Source: Cryphonectria parasitica EP155 | Taxonomy: Eukaryota > Ascomycota > Sordariomycetes > Diaporthales > Cryphonectriaceae | DNA length: 64,000 nucleotides | Direction: 5' to 3' | NCBI RefSeq assembly: GCF_011745365.1 | Contig: NW_024468915.1 | Coordinates: 2,210,653-2,274,652, forward strand | Part shown: in pieces, positions 10,989-22,016 of the stretch | Layout of the letters: the number at the start of each line of letters is the position of its first letter | Numbering within the stretch: position 1 is the stretch's first letter | The notes under the pieces: model-generated | Databases searched by the model: none | What the model was told of the DNA's origin: nothing | What the model saw: only the letters and a program-made list of their open reading frames with translations | Position numbers and translations under genes: made by a program

Positions 10989-12217
10989 CCAGCAGAAAAA
11001 GCCTTGGCGGAAAACAGCTAACACGAGATGGGTCTGGTTGAAACAAAGTGGGCGGCCATTGTAATAAACAAGCGACGGCGCGATTGTTCCATGGGGAGCC
11101 ACAATAAATATATTACCTCTGAGAGGGGGAGATGCTTGTGCCCAATGACGACTCTGCGATTACTTTATGTGCATCTGTCTCGTCGGCCTTGCGGATCTTG
11201 GCCGCAATTTCAGTTCCAGGGTGGGGGTCCCGGCGGGGGCAAACGCGAGACGCATGAACTCCAGTGAAGGAAAAGAACAAGAAACAAACCAAACATATTG
11301 GAGGGGGAATAGCTTGTCAATCCTTTGGGGTGGGCGCTTGATGACGATGGATTTGTTTCGTGTTGATGGGGAGAGAAAACCCTTGCTTGACCAAGGCCAG
11401 ATGGATTTTTTCACAGGGCGCATTTCGATCACAGATTGAGTTTGCCAGGAGTGTCCCAGCAGCCAGAAACAAAGTGAAAAGTAAAAGAAAATCTCTTTTG
11501 ATCCTGGTTTTTTTTTTTTTTGTTTTGTTTCTTTCTTGCGCTTACAACTTCGAATGCCATCGCAAGGTTCGAAAAATGACCTAACTACTTGGACAAGATT
11601 AGACTTTAGTCTCGTGCATAATTCGGAAACCGACCGACCTTAAATGTGATTTGACGATCTACACAAAGGAGGGGTGGGATCCCCACCTCGTTACCATTCT
11701 TTGCGTATCGAAGCACGAGTGTGTCGTCTGGCTTACCTTGATACTCTATATAAATTAGACTTAGGACGCCTTTCGGCCAAGTATGCATGTCAGAAATAAG
11801 CTAGAATCCTTCTGTGAAGGAGTTTGCTGGATAAATGGCTGCCCATTCTATGGGATTTATCATTTGGGAACAAGGCAGGCTCGGAAAAGCATGCGCCGGC
11901 GCAAGCTCGCAAGCCGCCGTATCGCCGGTCTCTGGATTCTCTTTTTTTCTATCGAATAGTATGAAGGTCAGGTGCGACGATCTTGGGCACGTTCTCGTCC
12001 ATTACCTACGTGGTACCATGGTTTCGTTGAAGATCTTTTTTGTTCTATTGAATAAGTGTTGTCTCTCGCGCGTGCCTAAGCGTTGACGACACCTCGGGTG
12101 TCTCGGCTCAGCGTCGTATTTGCGTCGCCAGTGTGTGTTTTGATGTAAGCCTCAAAGGGTAAGCCGGGATGATCTCAGTCTCCATGAGACAACTCTTTAC
12201 CGTGATGAATATGAGCA

Positions 12218-12226
12218 TATAAATAG
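12218..12226 (+). promoter_or_regulatory. TATA-like box of the alpha/beta hydrolase gene
   Basis: TATAAATAG lies 104 bases upstream of the ATG at 12330, a usual distance for a fungal TATA element with a short leader. Confidence 0.5.
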
Positions 12227-12329
12227 GAAAAGGGAGAGAGAGAAAAAGCATGTCTACTAATGGTCTCGACCATGATCAATGGTAGATTAATTCTTACTGT
12301 ACATTACACACTATCCTCGTCAAAACCCC

Positions 12330-13304
12330 ATGGAACCATTCAAGCTCACGCTATCCAACGGCGCAACCTTGACGGGCCTGCATCATCGCCCAGCCCCATC
12401 AAGTGCAGCCTACGCCGCCATCGCAGATGAAAAAAGGCCTCTCTTCGTCGCGATCCACGGCGGTGGCTATAGCTCGTCATACTTCGACGCCGACCCAAGA
12501 CATACCGCCTCCCTCTGTAGCACCGGCCTCGGCGTGCCCGTCGTTGCCATCGATAGGCCTCTGTATGAAGGCTCGACGTCCTTCTACCCCTTGCCGGAGG
12601 GGAAGTCCTACCACCAGGTGTTGGCGCACTGGCTGCATCACTACATCTTGCCGGCGGTATGGAACCACTTCGGCCAAGGGTGCCGCGGCGGCATGGTCCT
12701 CCACTGCCACAGCCTGGCCACGCCGAGCGCTGTGATGGCCGCGGGTCTAGTCGCGCAACAGCAAGCCCGGGGCGAGACGCCCGAGTATACGCTAGTCGGC
12801 ATGACGATCTCGGGATTTGGAACGCAGAATACGCCTACGACTACGGCGCACTCTTTCCAGCCTCCTATGGATCCTGCGCCTTTCTTCTCACCACCGCTGC
12901 CTGCCAAGGCGAAAGATGACAAGATGATTCCTGCGGGCACTGTGGATCCTTCGATGTATGCACTGACGGAGATGCTGGACAAGCCAAGGCCCTTTGCCGA
13001 GGTCGCCGAGTACAGTGTTGTTTGGGTGCTTGCCGAGGGGTGGCGGCAGCTGTGTGGGATGGTTGAGGTGCCGATCCTGATTGGATTGGCGGAGCACGAC
13101 CCGCTGTGGATGGGCACGGAGGAGCACGTCAGAGAGTTTGCCAGCGGGTTTACTGGGAGTGACAGGGTAGAGGGAAGCGTGGTCAAGGGAGCACCGCACT
13201 GTATTGAGTTGAGTTATCTGGCTCAGGGTTGGTATGCTAGATGCTTTGGATGGGCTCTGGAGTGTGCGGCTGCTGCTGCTCTGAAGAAAGAAGGGGGAAA
13301 ATGA
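12330..13304 (+). CDS. alpha/beta-hydrolase fold protein
   Basis: Intronless, 324 residues, starting at an ATG in a CCCCATGG context. The oxyanion-hole motif is HGGGYSS near residue 44. The nucleophile elbow appears to be LHCHSLATPS (Ser near 128), a variant of GxSxG with His before Ser and Ala at the last position. The acid is probably Asp in GLAEHDPLW (about 253), and the catalytic His lies in GAPHCIELS (about 290). There is no signal peptide or membrane segment, so it is probably cytosolic. It fits the AB_hydrolase_1/6 superfamily (esterase, lipase or lactonase); the substrate cannot be told. It converges with the 2OG oxygenase, with 94 bases between stop codons, and the two could be co-expressed neighbours. 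Confidence 0.86.
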   Translation: MEPFKLTLSNGATLTGLHHRPAPSSAAYAAIADEKRPLFVAIHGGGYSSSYFDADPRHTASLCSTGLGVPVVAIDRPLYEGSTSFYPLPEGKSYHQVLAHWLHHYILPAVWNHFGQGCRGGMVLHCHSLATPSAVMAAGLVAQQQARGETPEYTLVGMTISGFGTQNTPTTTAHSFQPPMDPAPFFSPPLPAKAKDDKMIPAGTVDPSMYALTEMLDKPRPFAEVAEYSVVWVLAEGWRQLCGMVEVPILIGLAEHDPLWMGTEEHVREFASGFTGSDRVEGSVVKGAPHCIELSYLAQGWYARCFGWALECAAAAALKKEGGK

Positions 13305-13398
13305 ACCCTCGAGCTATGATATAGTCTGGTCACCCAATGAAAACAAAACACCGCTACCTACATAAACCTATTCTCGATTGATACAGGCTGGCAAGACT

Positions 13399-14532
13399 CT
13401 AGGCAACGGTGACAGGCGTCGCAGGCTTCTCAGGCTTGTCTCTGTACTGAAGCTTGGCCCTCATCTTACGATACTCGTCCTGCCTTATTGGGGGGTATCT
13501 GGCAGGGTTCGTCTGACTTGCGCATGCCGGAATGCACTCGATGATTGATGCTGGATCAGGAGCGACAAAATATGGGATAGAATATCGAGCTTTGGTCATG
13601 GCCTCCCCTGCTGCTGCAGGCCTGTCGGCAGCAACAGGTGGCACAGTGACGCGATGCAGTGTTGACTTGAGATAGTCTGGAAGTCCGAGTTAGCTCTCGA
13701 ATATTTGCAACGAGTCATTATAATAGATGGATGGCTACTACTACACACCGTTGCTCCACCGCATCAGCAGGTCGCCAACGTTCATCACCAGAGCCCCTTT
13801 CACAGGCGTGGCATCCACAAACTCACCGGGCTGCTCAACGTTCTCGACTTGCAGCCCACCGCAATCATCCTGGAACAGCATCGTGATGGACCCCCAGTCT
13901 GAGTGCGCCGGCATCCTCGCCAGAGCATTACTCGACAGCTTGGCAGTCTCGACGGGAGGGTAGTGCAGCAGCCGCAGCTGGTTGTTCTGCCCGCTGTGGT
14001 ATCGCAGGAAGAAGCTCTCGTCATCGAGCCCAATGCCGATGGCCATCGCCTTGAGCAGCTCCTTGGCCGTGTCGAACAGGCACCAGTAGAAGCCTGTCGT
14101 GAACTCCCGAAAGCCGGGCAGAACCTCTTCTGGCAGCCACTGGTTGGGCTGGGATGCCAGTGTCTCGCTCCCGATCTCGTATGACTCCTTGCAGTCTTGC
14201 ACCTGGCGCAGCTGTGCGTCCTCGTCGTCCGAGTCGGCCCCGTCCTCGTGGACGTACTGGGTGACCTTCTCGAGGCCCGGCCAGGAGTAGCCTCGGTGAA
14301 CCTCTGGGCCTGGTGGATGAGGTGCTCGCATCTTGTCTTCCGAAGGAAGATCAAAGAGCTTCTTGGACCATGAGAAGGCCTCCTGGAGAAGGTCTTCGGA
14401 CACGCCGTGGTTGATGATGTAGACGAAGCCCACGCGTCGGCATGCTCCGGCGAGATCATGTGCTACTCGCTTCTTGTCCTCGACGGATCCGTTGAGCCAG
14501 TGGCTGAAGTCGATGATGGGTAGCGATGCCAT
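13399..14532 (-). CDS. 2-oxoglutarate/Fe(II)-dependent oxygenase
   Basis: Member of the plant-type 2OG-Fe(II) oxygenase family (DIOX_N plus 2OG-FeII_Oxy; isopenicillin-N-synthase, flavonol-synthase and gibberellin-oxidase relatives). Exons are 14532-13749 and 13676-13399, giving 353 residues; phases close. The start at 14532 (MASLPIIDFS) fits the family N-terminus, although the frame stays open 43 codons upstream. The iron-binding triad is His210-x-Asp212 (AHSDWGS) and His269 (STLHRV), with the 2OG-binding Arg292-x-Ser294 (ARYSIPYF). The splice junction restores the usual RWSNDYLKSTLHRV region. The substrate is unknown; such enzymes often hydroxylate or desaturate small molecules in secondary metabolism. 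It converges with the alpha/beta hydrolase. Confidence 0.93.
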
Positions 14533-15570
14533 GGAAATGAGAGCCCAAAATAGACAGACAGGTGGCTTTGTGGTGGGTTGGTTGGATTTGAATTTGAATG
14601 TTTCAGTAGAGAAGGCGTAATGCTTGACAAAGATAGGGCGCGGGGTCCTTGTGTTTGCCACAGGTTACTTTGGAGATAAGACGCGTGTGACTATCTCTGC
14701 CTCCGACCCACGACTTACTAAGGTTGGTATGAGCGCCAGCCAACGAAACTGTTGGGCCTGATCATGCACCTTGGGGAGGAGAAACAAATAATAAAGCCAT
14801 TTGCACCACCTAATTCACGGTGCAATTAAACCATGATCAGAATCAAATCTTGCTTACTGGCACAGACTGGCGGACTCATTGTAACGGAAGTCGATTCCTG
14901 GAGACGAGGATACTTTATGGGGAGACAAGTTCTCGAAACCCTGCTGGGACGAATTGACTGCTGAATGTATAAAGCGAACGTCTAATTGCTTGATGAAGCC
15001 ACAACAAAAAGGAACGTGGCGTTTCATACGGTATGGGCACCATCCTCGACTGGGGCGACTGGTAAATGTCTGATGCGTATCTAAGTACTTATTCGACAGG
15101 TAACTAAGTACAAGAAAGACAGACTTTCTCCCCATCATACGTCCCTTAAATCGGGATCACAGACTTGACTGCCGACTGCTTTTTATTTACTCGGGTAGGT
15201 ACTTACTGAGGACTGTAGACAAGATGTTCGCTGCTTCCTCGTAGAAGCATTTGTATCTGGGCTAGTCTACAAATCGCAAATGGCAGGCCCAACTGCAGGA
15301 AGGTGCCACACTCACCTTCCTGGGCTGGGGCTCTTTCCTATACTCCATTTCAAGCCTTAGGAGCTCTCCTTCCTCTAGCATTTCCAGCCTAACAGCATCA
15401 CGTAACTTCTTTGTCAGAGGAGTCGACGGTGAGTCAGTGCCGTGGGATTTCTGCGGCTTTCTGCTCCATGCGTTCGCAACCCTTCATTTCAACCTGCGTC
15501 ACATTTTGCACTTGATCAGCATCAAGACTTCCATCTCGTCGTATCTCGTTCGTTCCTCGTCGTATTCATC
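14533..15570. other. spacer, promoter side of both neighbours
   Basis: Only short unsupported frames (for example 14854-15138 minus). It contains the upstream regions of the 2OG oxygenase (minus) and of the interrupted gene at 15571 (plus). Nothing else stands out. Confidence 0.5.
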
Positions 15571-16401
15571 ATGCCCAAGTACACGCCCATCGACCCAAAC
15601 GACAGTGCGCTCCTTGAGCACGTCTTCAAGGAAGCGGAGAAGCAGACTGGTCGCCCCTTGACTTTCCACGAGCGTGCTGCGATCATGCGTCATGCCGTCA
15701 TTGAGACGCCCTCCGAGAAGTGGATTCTAGCGCGTGACGAGATGCGTATCAGCCCCAAGGACTGGTTTCGCCACCAGCCTCTCGATGCCAGAGATCGCGC
15801 CCTCATTAATGCCTGCAATCGATTCCTTAATAACCACTGGCTTTGGTATCAGACCTTCTGGACCGTCGAGAATGATCAGGAATGCCGTAGTATGATTCGT
15901 CAGGCTGGGAGTGACTTCATCGGCTTCGAGAATGGTCCTCCCACCACCCCTAAGCAGAATTGGCACTCCATGAAGCGTATGTATCGATGTGTAACCCAAG
16001 GTCTTACGCTTTGCTAACTCACGCGCCTCAATCAAGCGGACATCGCAGTTGAGGGAGATATGGGGGAGGGTCTGAGCTGGGGTCTGCTGTGTGGCCAGCC
16101 CTCCAAAACCCGCGTCTTCGCAGGGCCAAAGTCTTTCTGCTACGCCCACCCCTAGGACGCCATGATTCTCCGCGACTGCTATGCCGGCACCGACACGATG
16201 TTCAGCAACCCAACATACGGATCCCGTGTGTTTGATGTCCTTCTCATGAAAATGTGCGAGGACTATGATCGTGTGTTGATTATCAGAAACATCTCTCAAG
16301 AGTATCACATTGCTAACATTTGCGTGTTAGATCCCTGGGTTGTAGTGGCTGTCAAGGACTCGGGCCCCTATGTCCCAGCGAATGGATGCTATTCACTCTG
16401 A
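15571..16401 (+). pseudogene. gene of unknown function with one in-frame TAG
   Basis: The ATG at 15571 follows a TCATC leader. Exon 1 (15571-15976) joins exon 2 at 16037 across a 60-base intron with GTATGT donor, GCTAAC branch site and AAG acceptor. The frame reads to a TAG at 16153-16155 (about 174 residues), yet the same frame goes on at once with DAMILRDCYAGTDTMF and ends at 16399-16401. A second possible intron (GTGTGT near 16272 to TTAG near 16331, with GCTAAC before it) fits the continuation. Coding character on both sides of the TAG suggests a recent nonsense change (CAG to TAG would be one C-to-T step), or else readthrough. The product is hydrophilic, Trp-rich (WFRHQPL, NNHWLWYQTFWTVEN) and not recognised. 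It could also be a genuine 174-residue protein. Confidence 0.5.
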
Positions 16402-18351
16402 TCGTAATGCGGGCCGGTCAACAGGGAAATATTCACAAGCTGGCCTTGGTGGTCGTATTCTAGGCTTGTGCTGGCTGTATTGTCTTGGCTCTTTGTTTGA
16501 TTTGCCGACCGTGGCCCGACCCGGATCAATCATTTGCTAACCATTTTGGAGCTCTATCATTCCAGAGGTTATTTACCAATCACTCGGTTTAGAAACGCAA
16601 TATACTGATTCCGGTGCTTTCAAAAGTCTGATCCGGAGGGTTTTTAATAGCAGGGCCATTGACGTGTCTTTCTTTGAGCAAGGCCATCACTGCCCGAGGC
16701 TTGCAATACTCTGTAGAATGGGGGTGGTGACTACCGCGAGCAAGCTGTGTCTGTTCTCGCAGGTCAATACACCTTGTGGAAAACAGGGAGGCTTCCTTTC
16801 GGGCCTTTGGTGAATGGACTTCAGGTTGGTCACAGGCCAGTGGGCTGTCCTAGGATCCCAGCGTTGACGAAGAAAGCAGAGCGTGCAGGTGAACTGACTT
16901 GAGGACTCCCATTCCACGCGCGCGGATAGATGAATTGAAGTCGCCCGTTCATTTAAACATGATGAAGGGGACCTCGGTCGGCCTGAACCTTGTTCTTTAA
17001 CAATCATTGAATATTGAAAATGTACCATGCCGTTCGTCATTAGGTAGCACGTCTGCAGCATGTGAAGGATTTTCGATGATTAGGCCTTCATTAGATACTT
17101 AATCCATCAGAGATTTCCTATATATAGATGGAGACCTTTTCTTCCACCAGTCAACCTTCCAGCAGGCACTGATAGTTATTGGAAATAAACCCACCAAAGA
17201 CACCCACAAAAGTTGCAGTGTTAATTGTGATCGGTTGAACCAGCTAAGTTTCAGAATCCCCAAACGAAGCAGAGGCCATGGCAGCCAACCCTTCGTATAC
17301 AACACTCTGATCCGTAGAAGTTTCCCAGCTTGCTACGATGCTACGAGTTGCCGCCTCAACGTGCAGTGTACAGGCGTCGCTGCGCGAACAACGAACCAAG
17401 CCTGGCTTTCGTTGACAACCGTCGCGTTGGCTGGGTAAGGGGATTCCTATCCCTTTCGGATCACTGTCGCTGATGAGCCATGATGTTGTTGGAAATGATT
17501 GAACATGGTGCTGCTGAGCTTCTTTTTTTCTTCTGAGGACATGAATAGCACACGAGCGACGTCGGCGGTAGGGAAAGAGCAGGCTCGTCAGTCGTGGCTC
17601 GAACTCCCGAGGCGTTCATGACAGAAACCAATCGCACGAATACTTCCCTTTCCAACAATACTTCAGCTTAAGACGCAATGCCACGGCGTCTATGGCTCAT
17701 AATCTGAGAAATCATCGGTCGGTATTGTTCTGTTAGAGGGTATCGAGACGACGATGGACTAATACACATAGGCGTTTCAAGATTATCGCGGTGAGGCTGA
17801 GTAAGGGTTGTGTGGGCCGATATGGCGGGATACGGGCAAGGTTGGAAAGCAGACAGGAAGGTCCAGATACGAAAGGATGCCAATAGAAACTCGGGCTATG
17901 CGCCCCTACACGTGCATGAGGGCATTTATGAACAGCGCTCCATATGGAAATCCTGTGATGCTCCAAAAGGGGGATAGGATCACCCAAATACTGACTTGAA
18001 GTCAGAGAATATGAGGCCAGAGTACACAGCCCACAATCTTGGCGGATGACTGACAAAAAGTCTAATTGATGGGCTCCCAAGAAAAAAGGCGGGGGAGCGA
18101 AATGACCACAATGCGGCTCTGCAGAAAATGGGCGGCATTCGCAGCGATCCTTCGACGACATGAATCGTGCGCGAGTGCCCTGAATGCATCTTGTGCCCTC
18201 CACCACACGCCTTCAATTTGCCTGCTGGCAGCACCCTTGGGTGCGAGAGCCGTTGTGAAACAAACCCACCACCTGCAGCACAGCCTCCGTTGCGACACGG
18301 ATCCTGACTCAAACGGCGCGCGCACGCCAGACTTGACGATGGTTTGACGTG

Positions 18352-18384
18352 AGAATAAACTCATCACAGCGTTGAGTTTATTCT
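18352..18384. repeat. perfect 12-bp inverted repeat with 9-base loop
   Basis: Arm AGAATAAACTCA (18352-18363) is followed by nine bases and then its exact reverse complement TGAGTTTATTCT (18373-18384). It lies 346 bases upstream of the ATG at 18731. Confidence 0.85.
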
Positions 18385-18470
18385 AATATGCTTTTTTATG
18401 TCTAGGGGGCTTAGATGAACAGTCTATCGTGATATCATGTTGCTGTCGATCCGGAGAAGGTCACCTCGAC

Positions 18471-18478
18471 CATAAATA
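18471..18478 (+). promoter_or_regulatory. TATA-like element upstream of the secreted-protein gene
   Basis: CATAAATA lies about 250 bases before the ATG at 18731. The same octamer precedes the GH7 gene at 25705. It is weak evidence on its own. Confidence 0.3.
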
Positions 18479-18730
18479 CTCGATGATGATCCAATTCATG
18501 GATCTACTATCATGTTTTGTGATCACCATCCTTCGCTATATCTTCAGCTAGACGTTCAAGAGATCTCCTCATCCTTTCGTCACTCACTACATTTGCTGCC
18601 CTTGCAGTCACGGTCTTTTCCAGCCAACAACAGCCACTCACTTTGAGGTGTTACTACGACAGCTTTGTAATACCACCACTTTACAGTCACTACCAAGACA
18701 CACTCCCAACTCCCCCATACTATCGATACA

Positions 18731-19541
18731 ATGTCTTTCAAGACCTTCGCTCTTTTCGCGCTCCTCGGCGCCAGCCAGGCCACGCCGACCCCTATGGTCC
18801 TCCAGCATGACGACATCCTCCTCCTGCGCGATGACGGCCCGGCCGTCGTGATGAAGGAGTGGGAGTACCAGATCCAGGAGGACATCAAGGAGGTGAAGCG
18901 CAAGGCCAACGCTCCTCGGGAGTCTTTCACCGTATCCAACCTCGACCGAAGGTGCGATGAGAGCACCGAGGTCCAGGTCCTCACCGACACCACGTTCAAT
19001 GACTGGGATGTCACCATGTCCCCAGTGCTTCAGAACTCCGGGGCTGGTGCTCTGATTGCTGTCACCCAGGGATATTCTCTGGCAAACTCTGTCTCGGTAC
19101 GTTTAGCTAGACATTCTTTACATGTTTTAAAAGCCGTCTTCTATTCTCTACAGAAGAGATGGGGACCACCTGGGTTTTTTTTATTACTCTGCTAACACCT
19201 CGCAGGTATCCGCATCTGTCGGAACTTCCCTGGAGGGTATTTTGTCCACGACCATGACCATCGACACCACCGAGACCTGGACGACCACGGACTCGCAGAC
19301 ATGGACATTCAACGTGCCGGCTGGCCAGTACGGTCTCGTCGTCAGCAACCCGCTGGTCCGCCGTATCACTGGCAATGTGATCTCGGGCTGCACTGACACC
19401 CCAACCACGGATGCCTTCACTTCGGATTCATACTCGAGCCAGCAGTCGGGAGACCTGGCGTGGGTGACTGGCCCCATCAGGCTGTGCAACAGCACCGCCT
19501 ATCCTATCCCGTACTGCATCGGTACAGGAACACACTCGTAG
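18731..19541 (+). CDS. small secreted protein, possible effector-like
   Basis: Exons are 18731-19096 and 19206-19541, phase 0, 233 residues. The N-terminus MSFKTFALFALLGASQA is a clear signal peptide. After an acidic, charged pro-like segment (QEDIKEVKRK, about 57-66) comes a Thr/Ser-rich beta-type region with the sequence PAGQYGLVVSNPLVRR and a tail with Cys in ISGCTD, IRLCNS and IPYCIG; one more Cys is at RRCDES. Four cysteines could form two disulfides. It resembles from memory the effector-like CELP0028 group annotated in plant-pathogenic Sordariomycetes, but I cannot verify that. There is no transmembrane segment and no enzymatic motif. It converges with the SANT gene at 19846. Confidence 0.82.
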
Positions 19542-19845
19542 AAGAAGAATGGCCGGCAGAAGAAACACCTAGGAAGATTTTCATGTTGATATCTGAAACA
19601 CAAGAAAATTGGTTGGTCATATTCCAGCATATCATCGCAGGAATTGGGATTGTACATAGTTCTCTTTTTCTTGCCTTTCCCTTTTTAGACACCGAATAGA
19701 AGTATAAAGACGGGAAGATGCCGTAATGTTATCACGTTTTCATCTCATCATTACAAAGTACCCGAAATGTGCTGAGCTAAAGGATATAGAGGGCTATGCT
19801 GAGAAGAACATCTGTCTGTCGGATCCAATGGCGCTGATAGTAAAG

Positions 19846-21757
19846 TCAGTGTGTCTCCTGGCCGTCTTGCTTTTGATCTCCGTCCTCGTCCTCGTGGCCT
19901 ATTGAGATGGCCAGAGGCGGGTTCACACTAGTATCCTTAGAATTCCTCTGGCTTGGCGTAATCGGCTCATCCTGCAGGCTATCCGAAGAGTTGCCCGACC
20001 CTCCCTGTTGCCGCCTCTCCTTGAGTACATCGCGGTACTTTTTCTCGCACGCAGCTCGACTGCGACCTTGCATAACCTATCATCAAGAAAGAGACAAACC
20101 GTCAGTATGAAACGATCCCACCTCTGTTTCTGTCGATTGACCTTGATAGAAAGGAGAAAGTGTCGGGAGGAGGGCGAGAACAAGGCTTGACTCACACCAT
20201 GGACTTGATCCCATGTTCTTCCGCTTCCACGTGCACTCATGAGTATATCGACCTCGTCTGCCGACCAGGACTTGTGTGAATGACCAGACGTCGGGGTAGG
20301 AGCAGTGTCAGCGTTGTGGACACTGCGTCGGCGCTCTGCCTCCAGCGACGGCGACACGCTGTCGGTTTGAAGACGCTTAGCTCGGTGCTGTGAAGAGTCT
20401 CCTCCACCACTGGTGCTCTCCTCGAAACTCTTGGCGGCAATACTGCGCTTGCGAGAGGTGGTGGCTGGCGTGACTGGTGGTGTCTTGTGATACCGAGTTG
20501 AGGTGAGGATAGCAGACTCGGGTTTCGGGTGAGGTTTGTTGATGGGTGTCCATCTGGTGGAGGCTTCGTGGGGGATAGGGAGAGGGTCGTCCTGTGTCTC
20601 TGGGCTCCCATGCTCGGTCGCGGTACGCGAAGAACCGCGTCCGTTACTGGACTCGTCGGCCTGAAAGTTATAGTATGTTAGATGCTTGCTGCGTGCTGGG
20701 AGCTGGGAATTGTGTCTGGGAGCTTACCTCGTAACCTTGAGTGGTATCACGCATATTTGGACGTCCCACCGGGTCCAGATACTCATGGAAGGGGAGGTCG
20801 TCTAGCATCTGGGGATCTTCTGCATGCTGGGCAATGTTGGTGACTGTGCCGCTGACGAGGTTGGAGACGCAGTGGCGAAACCAGTTGGTCTCGAGGTGAT
20901 TTCTGCAACACGGTCAGTATTAAGAAGACCAGCTACCAGAGGATAATGCCATTATCCTCTCGTTGCCTGAATGGACTGACCGAACATCAGCACTCTTGTT
21001 CCACTTCTTGGCTGCATGACTAGCAGCTTTGCTGGCAAGATTGACAACATCGTTTAAAGGCATGTCTTGATTGTCTCCATACTTGTTGTTGCAGGAGTTG
21101 CGAATGTAGGTCGTGACGACACCTTTGAAAGCGTTGACTGCAAAGAAGGGCCTAGTATTGTTTGTCAGTAAGTGTGCTGGTGGTTTCCCGTGACTTTGCT
21201 CCTGGTTCTCACCTTGGCTTGAACGTGATGATCTGAAACTGCAAAACAGCTTCAACTGCCTGAACAGCCAGGTCTGTTACCTCACTGGCTGGTGTTAGCC
21301 TCTCTGCATAAGTCGTTCCATGAAGGCTTTCAATTTGGAATCGAAGGCTCTCTAGAATACCAGTTGTACATACCTGATCTCCATAGTTGTTGATATTGCG
21401 GGATGTTTGCAAATGCAGCTGGATAAACCAAAGATCAAAGTGGGATGAGGAAGTCAGATTCGACGCGTTCTTGATCAATGGTTGGAAATTCAATCTGGCT
21501 AACATCAACGCGCATAGTTTTTTGCACATGGCAACTGACGCGATTATCAGGTATCAGTGAAACCCCAGCAATGGAAGGGTGCCATGCCAGCAGTTCACAT
21601 CTGGCTCTGAGGTCATTTGCCAGTCTTCCAAGAGGCTGGCCAATTCACTATAGTGATCAGCCTCGTCACAATCCCTGCCCAACACTGCTGACACAGATTG
21701 CATCAAGCCATTGAACTGTTGGCCTGCTACCTTTGGTCTACAAGCTCTTCTTGCCAT
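19846..21757 (-). CDS. SANT/Myb-like domain protein, six exons
   Basis: Exons on the minus strand are 21757-21564, 21494-21213, 21151-20981, 20902-20728, 20660-20196 and 20076-19846 (505 residues; all phases close). The exon 1/2 join uses a weak donor (GTTTCA) and is the least certain. The last two exons build a SANT/Myb-like repeat: SWSADEVDILMSARGSGRTW, then DQVHGVMQGRSRAACEKKYRDV, with the expected tryptophans and helix spacing across an intron. Before it lies a basic, Pro/Ser/Thr-rich stretch with a likely nuclear signal (SRKRS, HRAKR). The N-terminal 250 residues are helical and not recognised. The C-terminus is disordered and acidic. It is probably a nuclear DNA- or chromatin-binding protein, divergent from another Myb-like gene 259 bases away. 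Confidence 0.78.
20938..20960. repeat. perfect 10-bp inverted repeat inside an intron
   Basis: AGAGGATAAT, a GCC loop, then ATTATCCTCT. It sits inside the intron 20903-20980 of the SANT gene and would form a tight hairpin in the pre-mRNA. Confidence 0.85.
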
Positions 21758-22016
21758 TCTATCCTTTACCTCTTTCACTTACTTTGTATGCCTGTTACAG
21801 GCCTTCCTTGTCCACTGGAGTTGTCCTCTTCATTGGCCTCCCAGCCTCAATCTGATCAACAACCAGCCTTCTGACCCACGACCCCGATCTTAAATCCATT
21901 GCCCTAACTCACTCAACCTCCCAGCCCGAAGATTGCTCAACCTGCAGTTTTCCATCTGACGCGTCGCGATCGCTATCACCTGACGCGTCCTCTAGGCCAC
22001 CTCAGCGCCAGTCAAG

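Larger units (their letters stand above)
9979..12329. other. 2.3-kb spacer upstream of two divergent genes
   Basis: It carries the promoter of the CDH-like gene (minus; a CT-rich coding-strand leader at about 9985-10270) and that of the alpha/beta hydrolase (plus). It also holds a GA-rich stretch at 10545-10670, a run of 12 G at 10977-10988 and a T-run at 11510-11521. No convincing coding frame, tRNA or transposon feature was found. Confidence 0.5.
16402..18730. other. 2.3-kb spacer without a supported gene
   Basis: Small frames on the minus strand (16687-17061, 17461-17658, 17733-18367) lack domains and overlap each other. A 12-bp inverted repeat lies at 18352-18384. The right end is the promoter of the secreted-protein gene at 18731. 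Confidence 0.5.

Noticed and set aside
16712..16770. faint likeness to the 3' part of fungal 5S rRNA (GGGGGTGGTGACTACCGCGAG)
   Set aside because: The 5' half and the internal control region of 5S RNA are missing; chance similarity is more likely.
16687..17061. 124-codon frame on the minus strand
   Set aside because: The product looks random and there is no splice or promoter support.
17580..17615. T-arm-like string on the minus strand
   Set aside because: It does not extend into a full tRNA cloverleaf.
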